The position numbers and the translations under genes are program-made. A model generated the notes under the pieces. The model saw only the letters and a program-made list of their open reading frames with translations. It was not told the DNA's origin and searched no databases. Positions 1 through 12,414 of a stretch of DNA of 64,000 bases are shown one piece after another; the stretch's first letter is position 1, and each line of letters begins with the position of its first letter. The stretch covers positions 405,001-469,000 of the forward strand of contig JAFEUB010000314.1 of the NCBI GenBank assembly GCA_024529925.1, given 5' to 3'. Origin of the DNA: Ophthalmolycus amberensis. Its lineage: Eukaryota; Chordata; Actinopteri; Perciformes; Zoarcidae.

Positions 1-190
1 TAGTGTTACAAATTTTGATCTCTACAATAAATAGTTATGAGATAGAGATGCTTGCATCTAATTCATTCCTCTTTTATTTGATTCTTCTTTTGGAAACCTC
101 GACAGAGTTCTGGTAAAAATGTGTAGAGTGCCCCTAAGTCTGTGACAACATTTTGAAAATTCATTGCAATAATAATTCTATTTTACTTAC

Positions 191-1949
<1,759 letters not shown>

Positions 1950-3354
1950 TTTCAGGTGTGTAAGAATCAACTTCATAATTCCATACACATTTGTTAATAA
2001 GATAGTATTTTCCATTTTCTTTTCTTCTTGTTGTAGATATACTAACAGGCTGTTTACCTCCATTGTGGGTACAGTGTCAGTCCCCCCACACTTGGTTCGG
2101 GATTATTCAAACAGCTTCTCACTGAAAGTAAAAAAGAGACAAGTATTGAAGGCTTTATTGCTCGAGTGCTGTAATAATATGCGGTAAAGTTTAAAACACC
2201 TTGCAGCCTTCCTTGACTGCAGTATGGACCAAAACCAGGAAGTCACTTCAAACCAGAAAACACGAAGCCCAACGAGAACCATAGCTTGTGGGTGCATTTA
2301 TACACTTGCTTATCATGTGCAGCGTCATGAGGGGTATGAATGTAAAGGATTTATGAAATTATAATCACAGCAATAATTTATACTAATCAGTCTTTAATCT
2401 TGTGTGTATGGTCTGAAAATGTACGACTTTGCTAAATCCTAGTGTAACTATGAACATCCCAAGTCTCTTAATTCCATTCCAGTCACTTGCGTCTTTTAAA
2501 TTACATAACTCATCAACCCGACACTCAGGAATTATCAGCCTCACGTGACTGAATGAAAATGATGATAAATTATGTAAAAAGCCATTTCGTCTCCAACTCT
2601 CTCTGACTTTAATTGTATCCATAATAAAAGTAATTGAGGGAAATATCAGGTCATGAAAATATAAATCTTTCTAATAAATTAAGAAATTACAGTGTTTCAC
2701 AGACACAACGGAAGTTTCCACATAAATATATATTTACAAACACATAATAATAAATCCAAAAGAGGTCAACAAACTACAAGTAGCCTACAGATCGGATCTA
2801 ACCGGATGTAACTTTCATTGACTTCCTGTCATTTTTTAAGGCGGGTGAAAACCGACTTGACCACAGTTTTTTGTCAACACCCCCTGCACAGCTCATCACC
2901 TCGTGTCCTCTAATCTCAACGCCCCCATCCCCTCCCGCCTCTCGCGCCTCGCCCCGCAACATGTATTGTGTTTAAATTGTGAGGCGCTTCAACAAACATA
3001 AGCAGCATAAATCAGAATGCGATACTGTTGAGCATTTCTAGGGAAGATTATTCATTTTTTTACACCTCCAATGGAATGAATAGTCTAATATATTGTAGTC
3101 GACAGAATGAGTGGCTGAATAGCTCGACATCCGCTCATCGGTGAAAGTCAAAATATTCGGGTTGATCGGTCAAAAACAAAATCCATAACATATCATGCCA
3201 GCATCTGCACAGGCTGAGGCTGCAACGTGTCACGTTTGAAAGAGTTTACAGTGGAAGCTATTCACGCTATGTTGCTCGACCAGTTTTTCAGGTCCTCTCA
3301 TTCGGCACATAACGGTAAAACAAAAGCATAGAGCGACCTACCTTTTATAGAAGA
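1950..3354. other. Non-coding region upstream of the FN3 gene
   Basis: About 1.4 kb lying 5' of the minus-strand FN3 gene. I see no supported exon. The GC content rises locally around 2870-2970, which could be promoter DNA for the minus-strand gene, but no TATA box or other decisive element can be defended. Short open frames here have no recognisable domain. Confidence 0.4.
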
Positions 3355-4457
3355 GATGTGGCCATGTCAAAATATCAACCGTTCTATGCTGAAGTTTCTT
3401 CTCGGTGCAGCATTTCAAGGAGCGTGTCCTGTACGCAGCGAGCCCGCGTGTGCAAATGCGCCCCTGCAGACCTCCCCTTTTATTCTGGGGGAGATACTTT
3501 CGGTTTCATGATCACGTGGTTTCTCGGAATCAAAGGTTCTTACAGTAAACTGCATTATGAAACATAGGCAGCACTTCAGACTTTTTCGGTTGTTTTCCCT
3601 GCTGTGCTGCACAATTGACACTTTGTTGGGAAGTCAATGTTGAGTTCATGAGAATCACAATGTTTACACATTTCCCTTTTTTTATCATGAAAAATGTCAG
3701 GAATAAATTCAATTACATTTCACATGAGCAAGATTCCACATTGATTGCTTTTATAAATTAAATGCCAATTTGATGATCAGCTGTTTAAGTTTCAAACTCA
3801 ATTCTATACTTGAGTATTAAACTGTATAAGTTTGCTCTCAGCAGCATGTGTTACACTTTGTTTGTGTCTCATTGTCCTTCCTCATGTTTCTTAGTGAGGC
3901 AGGATTTCCCCTCCTTGGCCACCCACCCAAAAGTAAAACTCTGATTGACCTTGCTTTCACGAACAGGACAGAAAGAATAACTAAAACATACAATCTGATT
4001 ACAGGCCTATCAGATCATAATATGATATTGGTTGTTAGAAAGCTGACCAAGAAACGAGTGGTTCATCATACCAAGAATGACATGAAATCTGTAAAATCAG
4101 GGATTCCAAAATGTAAATTGGCAGACATTGAAAGAGAACTGACGCAAATGAACTGGGATACAGTAACAGAAACACATGATTTGAACACTTGCTGTGATCA
4201 TTTCATGACGGCTATTAATGGTTTAATTGACAGATACACTAAAACATGGAAGAGCAGCCCTAAAAGGAGCTCACTTACATGGCTTGGTCAAGATAACTGG
4301 CAAATCATGAAAAAACGTGACTTCGCCTTCAAAAGGTCTCTAGTCACAAAGACTGATACTGATCATCTCATTTATACATGGCCTAAGAAACAAAGTTGTC
4401 ACCGAGCTACGCAAAGCTAAGATGAATTACTTCTCAAAACTTATACAAGAGGCTAAG

Positions 4458-7400
4458 AATCTGAATCTGAATCAGAATCAGAATCAGCTTTATTGGCCAT
4501 GTGTGCTTACGCATACATGGAATTTGTCACCGGTTTCCACTCCGCTCTCAATGTACAAACACAATGTACAAACACAAATTTACAATAAACAAGAAAAATA
4601 TATGTATAAAGAATCAAAAAGGGCAGCAAAAAAGAGTAAAACGGATGTAGGTATAAACATTTAGTTATAATACAAGTATAAATATATATCCAAGAGAAAA
4701 AAAAGAGTGTGTGTATATATATATATACACATGTGAACATCAAGCTATAGACAATAGGCAAGGCAAGGCAAGGCAAGTTTATTTGTATAGCACATTTCAA
4801 CAACAAGGTAATTCAAAGTGCTTCACATAAAACCATTAAAAGCATCAAAACATAAGGCAAAAGAAAAGGAGATTTAAAAACAATTAAAGAAACAGTGTAA
4901 GAAATAAAATACAGTAGTAAAATCCATAAATGCAGGAAATTGATGAATATATTAATTGAATGTGGTTCAATTAAAGGCAGCAGCAAACAGAAAGGTCTTC
5001 AATCTTGATTTAAATGAGCTGAGGGTCTCAGCAGACCTGCAGCTTTCTGGGACTTTGTTCCAGATATGTGGAGCTGCTTCTCCATGTTTAGTTCTGACTC
5101 TGGGAACAGAAAGTAGACCGGTCCCAGACGACATGAGGGGTCGGGATGGTTCATAAGGTAGCAGCAGATCAGAGATGTATTTTGGCCCTAAACCATTCAG
5201 TGCTTTGTAAACCAACAGCAGGATTTTAAAGTCAATTCTTTGTTGGACAGGAAGCCAGTGCAAAGACCTCAGAACTGGAGTGATGTGATCCACCCTCCTG
5301 GTCTTAGTGAGGACTCGAGCTGCAGCGTTCTGAATCAGCTGCAGCTTTCTGACGGACTTTTTACAGAGACCTGTAAACACACCGTTACAGTAGTCCAGTC
5401 TGCTGAAGATAAATGCGTGGACAAGTTTTTCCAAATCCTGTTGAGACATAAGTCCTCTAATCCTTGATATATTCTTCAGGTGATAATAGGCTGATTTTGT
5501 AATTGTCTTGATATGGCTGTTCAGGTTGAGGTCTGAATCCATAACTACACCTAGATTTCTGGCTTGGTTTGTGGGTTTTAACATCAGTGACTGAAGCTGA
5601 GCGGTGATTTTCAATTGTTCGTCCTTGGTACCAAAAACAATTACTTCTGTTTTATCTTTGTTTAATTGAAGAAAATTCTGGCACATCCAGTTGTTGATTT
5701 GTTCAATGCAGTTACCCAGCCCTTTTATGGGATTATAGTCCCCTGGTGACATAGTTATGTAGATTTGTGTGTCGTCTGCATAATTATGATAACACACTTT
5801 GTTGTTTTCCATAATCTGAGCTAGTGGAAGCATGTAGATGTTGAACAGAAGAGGCCCCAGTATTGAACCTTGGGGAACACCACATGTCATTTTAGTCAGC
5901 TCTGATGTGTAATCAGCTACAGACACAAAGTATTCTCGGCCCTTCAAGTAGGATTCAAACCAGTTAAGTGCTGTGCCAGAGAGTCCCACCCAGATTTTTA
6001 GTCTTTCTAGGAGTATGGCATGGTCGACCGTGTCGAATGCAGCACTGAGATCTAGTAACACTAAGACTGAACTTCTGCCATTGTCTATGTTTAAGTGGAT
6101 GTCGTTGAAAACCTTAACAAGAGCAGTTTCAGTGCTGTGGTGCTGTCGAAAACCTGACTGGAAAACATCTAAGCAGTTATTTACGGTCAAGAAGTTGGTC
6201 AGCTGTTGGAAAACCGCTTTTTCAATTATTTTACTTAAAAATGGGAGGTTTGATATTGGCCTATAATTTTTCATCGTTGCGGAGTCTAAACTAACCTTCT
6301 TTAGGAGTGGTTTAACAACTGCAGTTTTTAGGGCTTGTGGGAAGACACCTGAGAGAAGGGATGTGTTTACAATTTGTAAAAGATCAGTGGTCATGCAGTT
6401 TGAAATATTTGTTGGTAGAATATCCAAGCAGCAGGAGGATGACTTCAGATGTTGTATAATGTCTTCTAGGCTTCTACGGTCGATTGAATGAAATTGTGTC
6501 ATGATATTTGAATGGATGTTATTCAGAGATCGGGACAACACATATCCTGTGGTTGATGTGCTGACTGCTTGTCTAATTTTCTGAATTTTGTCAGTAAAAA
6601 AGGAGGCAAATTGATTGCATGCCCAGGTGGATTGGAGTTCAGCAGCTACCGACACTGGAGGGTTTGTTAGCCTGTCGACAGTAGCAAATAAGGCGCGTGT
6701 ATTGTTCTTGTTTTTGGTTATGATGTCAGAGAAGAATGACTGCCTTGCATTTCTAAGTTCCAAATTATAATTGCGAAGTCTCTCTTTATAGATGTCACAG
6801 TGAACCTGGAGATTAGTTTTTCGCCACCTGCGCTCAGCTTTCCGACACTCTCGTTTCTCCATTTTGACCAACGTAGCATTTCTCCAAGGAGAATAGTGTA
6901 GTATAACCTATTTATTGTTCATGAGAGCGATGGCCAGTGGAAAGAAGCTGTTCCTGTGTCTGGTGGTCTTGGCGTACAGAGCCCTGTAGCGCCTACCAGA
7001 GGGGAGGAGTTGGAACAGCTTGTGTCCAGGGTGTGAGGGGTCTGCAGTGATCTTTCCTGCACGTTTCCTGACTCTGGAGGTGAACAAGTCCAGGATGGAG
7101 GGCAGGCTGGAACCAATGATCCTCTCTGCAGACCTAACAATCCGTTGCAGTCTGTTTCTGTCCTGTTTGGTGGCCGATCCAAACCACACAGTGATGGAAG
7201 AACAGAGAACAGACTGGATGATGGCTGAGTAGAAAATAATTAGCAGTTCCTGAGGCAGGTTGAACTTCCTGAGCTGGCGCAGAAAGTACAACCTCTGCTG
7301 GGCCTTTTTCCTGATGGTGTCGATGTTGGGAGCCCACTTCAGGTCCCGGGAGATTGTGGATCCCAGAAACTTGAAGGTCTCCACAGCAGACACAGTGTTG

Positions 7401-7515
7401 TTGAGTATGGTGAGGGGGGGCAGTGATGGGGGGCTCCTCCTGAAGTCCACTGTCATCTCCACAGTCTTGAGCTTGTTCAGCTCCAGGTTGTTCTGACCAC
7501 AGGGTAGTAGTTCCA
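4458..7515 (-). mobile_element. Minus-strand LINE 3' fragment inserted in the plus-strand LINE (itself interrupted)
   Basis: The fragment starts with GAATCTGAATCAGAATCAG followed by CTTTATTGGCC, the reverse complement of a fish LINE 3' end, so its 3' terminus is at about 4458. Its coding part is 6908-7510 on the minus strand, encoding the post-RT C-terminal region (FKFLGSTISRDLKW, YSAIIQSVLCSSITVW, LLPSGRRYRALYAKT), typical of fish LINE ORF2 C-termini. The 3' UTR is split by the L2-like copy at 4757-6892. The RT core is absent, so it is 5'-truncated. The host LINE reads through in its own frame on either side (ending near LIQEAK, resuming at LWKHINCL), which fixes the insertion ends to within a few bases. 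Confidence 0.8.
4757..6892 (-). mobile_element. L2-like LINE, 5'-truncated copy nested in the minus-strand LINE
   Basis: It is nearly identical to 12415-14565. The 3' tail, read on the plus strand, is the GGCAAGGCAAGGCAAG repeat at about 4757-4776. The open frame 4967-6871 (about 634 codons) covers the end of the endonuclease-RT linker and the whole RT with LDLSAAFDTVDH, GVPQGSILGP and NYADDTQIY, plus the C-terminal region ending SFKSRLKTFLF. The copy stops at about 6892 inside the linker, so the endonuclease is missing. Relative to the 12.4-15.9 kb copy it has small in-frame deletions (15 bp near 5075, 12 bp near 6410). The active-site Asp pair is intact here, unlike the longer copy. Confidence 0.9.
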
Positions 7516-9812
7516 AATTGTGGAAGCACATTAATTGTTTAACCAACTCAAACACCCATAAGTATCAGAGAATAAAGGAACTGAGAATAAATAACGAACC
7601 TATCTCTGATAATGCAACAATTGCAAATGAATTCAATGCTTTTTTTGTAGACTCAGTACAGGAACTCGCAAACAATTTTAAACCAGTAGAACTGACACCT
7701 AACACGGTGGACCAGAACACTCAAAATCAATTTTACATCAAAGAAGTTAACCTTGAAAAAGTAAGCAAAATTATGAGTCACTTCAGTAACTCAAAGGCCA
7801 AGGACATCAATAATCTTGATTTTGCAATGATAAAGAACTACAGAACCCAACTACTTGAGCCAATAACACACCTTGTGAACCTGTCAATTAAAACAAGAAC
7901 CTTCCCAGAGACCTGGAAAACAGCAGTTATCAGTCCAATCTTTAAATCTGGTGAGCAAGACTTGACATGCAATTACAGACCCATCGCCATCCTCCCAGTT
8001 GTCTCCAAGATACTGGAAATAATTGTAGCAGAGCAACTCATAATACATCTAGAGACAAATCAGTTACTGTATCAACAACAATTTGGATTCAGACCCAAAT
8101 ATTCAACTGAGACTGCAAACTGCCATCTAATTGAGAAAATAAAAGGACTTTTGGATAAAGGTCATGCTGTGGGAGCAGTTTTCTTAGACTTAAAAAAGGC
8201 TTTTGATACTGTTAACCACAGTGTGCTGATGTCCAAACTTCACAAATTCCAATTTTCTGATCATGCCTCACAATGGTTTGACTCGTACCTCAGGGGAAGA
8301 GTACAATGTGTGAGAGTCAATGGGGAAAAGTCCACCATCCGTGCCAATAGCATGGGGATACCCCAGGGGTCAGTTCTAGGTCCTGTGCTATTTAGCATGT
8401 ATATCAACGACCTACCTGAGAGCTGTCCTGGGGTTGGCTGCCAGATGTATGCTGATGATACAGTTATTTATACATCTGCCAGAACATCTAGCAAGGCCGC
8501 TGACCAGCTCACTGAATCATTACATTCTGTATCGCAATGGCTTGAGTCCTCTCACTTAACACTGAATGTAAAAAAACAGTTTCAATTTGTTTTTCAATAC
8601 GGAAATGACACGGAAATGCAAGTTTTATGGTAGAAATAAAGAATGAGGTCATCAGTGAGGTTGACAATGTGAAGTACTTAGGAATCATCTTAGACTCTCA
8701 TCTAAGATTTGAGAAACAAGTGCGTAATATCAGCAAAAAAGTTAAATCAAATCTCAACTGCTTCAGATTCATCAGAAAATATCTGCCATTCAGTACAGCT
8801 CAGCTCTACATGCACACCATGATATTCTCACACCTATCATACTGCATCACTACCTGGTCACAAGCCTCACAATCAACCACACAACCAATCATATCACTGT
8901 CACCAGACATTAAAAATTATGGACAAAAAACCAATGAGGTGGCACCATTGTCAGATCTTAGAGAAACACAATATGTTCAGCTTTGAAAGCTTTATAAACT
9001 ATTCCAACCTAAAGCTTATTTTTAAATGCCTACATGGTCATGCTCCTTCCCTGCTTAATGAATTTGTTACACGACAGCAGCTCACCAGCAGAGTGAACAC
9101 ACGGGCCTCAGCAAACGGGAACTGTCGCATTGCATTGCGCAAAACCTCATTTGGACAATCAGTCTTCTCTGTTAAAGGAGCAAAACTATGGAACTGTCTA
9201 CCAACTGAGTTGAAAATGCAACAAAATTGTAATGTTTTTAATAGAGGTATTAAATCATGGCTAAAAGAGAAACAACATTGTTCTGACACCTAACACTCCT
9301 GTAAACACACTTGCACTTTATGTATGTATCTGTATGCATTTATGTATGTATCTGTGTATGTATTTGTGGATATATTTTTTCTTTCATTTTCTATTTTAAC
9401 TTCTTTATTTTCTATTTGAACTTCTTTAAAAAAGCCTCCTGTGGACAGGTGTTGTAAATTAGCATTTCGCTACAAACACTTAACACAGTGCATCTGGGCT
9501 TTGTGCATAAATGTATGTTACAATTCTAATGCTACTGTGATGTCCATATCAAATAAAATAAACATAACATAACACGCCCTTATGAGGAAACAAAAACTAC
9601 CCAGAGAAAAGTATCCTTCCTTCTTGAACTGATGTATTTTACAGTTGATGGATGCAGTCAGTTTTCCCTTTTTCTGGTTTAGGAGGACGGTGTTCTTGGC
9701 AACAGTTGGCTCAGTACCACTTTTACTGTGGTTGGGCAGTACAAGCAGAGCGATGGGGAGAGGGGAGTCTTGCAGTCTAGTACTCGGGTCAGTTTATCAG
9801 TCAGTCAAAGGT

Positions 9813-10710
9813 GATGTGGCCATGTCAAAATAACAACCTTTCTATGCTGAAGTTTGTTCTCGGTGCAGCATTTCAAGGAGCGTGTCCTGTACGCAGCGAG
9901 CCCGCATGTGCAAATGCGCCCCTGCAGACCTCTCCTTTTATTCTGGGGGTGATACTGTCACTTTCGGTTTCATGATCACGTGGTTTCTCGGAATCAAAGG
10001 TTCTTACAGTAAACTGCATTATGAAACATAGGCAGCACTCCAGACTTTTTCAGTTTTCCCTGCTGTGCTGCACAATTGACACTTTGTTGGGAAGTCAATG
10101 TTGAGTTCATGAGAATCACAATGTTTACACATTTCCCTTTTTTTATCATGAAAAATGTCAGGAATAAATTCAATTACATTTCACATGAGCAACATTCCAC
10201 ATTGATTGCTTTTATAAATGAAGTGCCAATTTGATGATCAGCTGTTTAAGTTTCAGACTCAATTCTATACTTGAGTATTAAACTGTATAAGTTTGCTCTC
10301 AGCATGTGCACCTTATTTAACACGATCACTCTCTTGGAACTGGCAGCAGCATGTGTTACACTTTGTTTGTGTCTCATTGTCCTTCCTCATGTTTCTTAGT
10401 GAGGCAGGATTTCCTCTCCTTGGCCACCCACACGCCCTTATGAGGAAACAAAAACTACCCAGAGAAAAGTATCCTTCCTTCTTGAGCTGATGTATTTTAC
10501 AGTTGATGGATGCAGTCAGTTTTCCCTTTGTATTGTAGAAAGAAGTCTATCCAGATGTTTAGCTTTTTTTCTGGTTTAGGAGGACGGTGTTCTTGGCAAC
10601 AGTTGGCTCAGTACCACTTTTACTGTGGTTGGGCAGTACAAGCAGAGCGATGGGGAGAGGGGAGTCTTGCAGTCTAGTACTTCGGGTCAGTTTATCAGTC
10701 AGTCAAAGGT
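9813..10710. repeat. Tandem duplication unit, copy 2 (uninterrupted)
   Basis: This is the second copy of the unit whose first copy is split by the nested LINEs. It is continuous across the insertion point (GGCCACCCACACGCCCTTATG at about 10422-10442), so it preserves the empty site of the plus-strand LINE. No gene is supported in it. Confidence 0.85.
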
Positions 10711-11457
10711 GTTGTACAGGTGGACGGGACAGATTGCGTTCATGGATGTAATCATCTAAGGTGGTGTCATTGAGAAAGCTTGTGAACAGATTTTGCTCAC
10801 CAAGAGTACTCTTACCTTGAGGACCTTAACCCGTTTTATTTGTTTTTTAGAATGAAATGAAGATTAAAAATTGCAACAATGAATAATACAAAATGTAAAC
10901 CTTCTTTAGGACTTCAAAAGATCCAAAGTTCCAAAAGCCTAGAAAGCAGAGCGCCCTTTTTTTACTCGGAGCATCTTTCGCCTCGAGATCCATATGTGGT
11001 AGACGACTAAACATTTAATGAATCAAACATACACACCTGTTTGATTAGTCAAACGATAACACTGTTTACGTAGTCTTACAAGGTATGACTTGTTTAAGTT
11101 AGCAGTACTTTGTTAGCCCTCCTCCAAAGGTTCCTGTCAGGCCTTCATTGGTGGAACATCAGTCAGGATGTCTCTCTAACACATTGTTGCAGTACCTGCA
11201 CTTACAACCTGTTTCTGATGCTGACTCTGACAATGATCAGGCCAGAGTTAGTTCGACTAATATTACCTTTTCTACTTATCTTCACTATTCAGTTTGTAAA
11301 AAGGCACATAGAGGATTACATTTTGCTAAATGAAAGAAAATCACATAAAGGTTATCGTCATTAAATTAACAAGTATAATGAAACTTAAATGAATTAAGAC
11401 TAACTGAGTCTAAATTAGAATAAAACTAAATAACCCTTTTGCGATACTGCTTTATCA
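10711..11457. other. Intergenic DNA with no supported feature
   Basis: About 750 bp between the duplicated unit and the solo LTR. I see nothing with coding or RNA structure; the open frame around 11110-11364 has no recognisable domain. Confidence 0.4.
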
Positions 11458-11462
11458 GTCAG

Positions 11463-12115
11463 TGTTACGTGTTGTGTTTTCTCCCCTCCTGCCCGTCCCT
11501 TTTCCAAACTCACAGTTCTGCTAGCAGGTCAATCGGGTGATTGGATTCCACCTGTGGGGGCCGGCTGTCCTGATTGGTGATTGGCACCACCGGCAGGCTG
11601 GCCAATCAGTGGAGGGAGAGCCGCAGACAAAAGACAGGAAGCCTCTGAGCTCAGGAGGACTTCACTTCGTACTGGGTTAATGGCACTTCTGAGAACGGGC
11701 CTTGTTAGTGTTTGTGGTGAGAGGTTGCGGACAGTAGGTGAGTCTGGGGTACCCTGTACATTGGCACACACGTAGGATTTTCTGTGTCTAGATACACTAG
11801 GCGTATTGGTCGGTGCCTCATCTGTATTTGGGTTTTGGTCAAGCACATTTAGGTAAGTTAGAGAAGCCATTTTGTTTGTTGATTTCAGAGGTTAGTTAGT
11901 TAGTTAGGCCAAGTTCTGTTATCTTTGTTTCAATTGTTTGGCACGACCACACCTGTCCCATCCTCTCCCAGTCTCTTGTTGTGACTCACTCATTTATCAC
12001 TGTTACGTGAGCATAATAAATATTGTTTGGTACACGAGCTATTTGTTGTTTCGTTTGGGTTGTTTTGTGTTAGTCCCTAAATCCTTCCCCTGGACCACCG
12101 AGAAGGGACGTAACA
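11463..12115. mobile_element. Solo LTR with 5 bp target-site duplication
   Basis: The element starts TGTTACGT and ends ACGTAACA, an 8 bp perfect terminal inverted repeat with the canonical TG...CA ends of a retroviral-type LTR. It is flanked on both sides by GTCAG (11458-11462 and 12116-12120), a 5 bp target duplication. A polyadenylation signal AATAAA lies at 12015-12020, which supports plus-strand orientation of the R/U5 part. Its 653 bp length suits a Gypsy- or ERV-type LTR. No internal region is present, so it arose by LTR-LTR recombination. The family cannot be named from this alone. Confidence 0.85.
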
Positions 12116-12414
12116 GTCAGGTTCTCGAACCACAGAATGCGTCATTGCTGCGTCCTTCATGGCCTCACTTACTGCTCTCGCTTGGCTGCAAGTAGAAGTG
12201 TTATAGTATCAGAGTTAATCTGCAGTACAGCACAGTACCACAGTTTCACAATGTTGCAGCTTTATTTTATAACTTTCAATTTGATTAATCAATTAAATAA
12301 TCTCTTCAATGAGTTGAATAGAGAGACAGGTTTAGGTGGGCTGTGTCTCAGAATTTAGCTTAATGATGTCTTATTTCTTTGATTGAAGAACTTTGCTTTT
12401 CGATTAGTTATTTC

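Larger units (their letters stand above)
3926..9573 (+). mobile_element. Plus-strand non-LTR retrotransposon (LINE), 5'-truncated and interrupted
   Basis: The element begins inside the endonuclease domain: around 3935-4030 the frame reads a TLIDLAFTNR-like stretch followed by GLSDHNMI, the C-terminal SDH region of an APE-type endonuclease. It is interrupted at about 4458-7515 and resumes with the linker and reverse transcriptase. The RT shows FLDLKKAFDTVNH (motif A), GIPQGSVLGP (motif B) and MYADDTVIY (motif C). It ends after a short 3' UTR with an A-rich AAATAAAATAAACATAACATAAC tail near 9550-9572. Stops and frameshifts (for example TAG at about 8631 and a frame change near 8890) break the frame, so this is a dead copy. 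The clade is probably in the CR1/L2/Rex/Jockey group but I cannot place it more exactly. Confidence 0.85.
3355..9812. repeat. Tandem duplication unit, copy 1 (split by nested retrotransposons)
   Basis: Bases 3355-3926 and about 9573-9812 together match the continuous second copy at 9813-10710. Shared landmarks are the start GATGTGGCCATGTCAAAATA, the stretch with TTTCATGATCACGTGGTTTC, and the end TCAGTTTATCAGTCAGTCAA. Copy 2 carries extra blocks of about 40 and 35 bp. The break in copy 1 falls after GGCCACCCAC, exactly where the plus-strand LINE begins. No open frame conserved between the copies looks coding. Confidence 0.85.

Noticed and set aside
3358..3567. 69-codon frame beginning MAMSKYQPFYAEV
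   Set aside because: It belongs to the tandem-duplicated unit; in copy 2 (around 9820) the frame is broken by an early TAA, so it is not under coding constraint.
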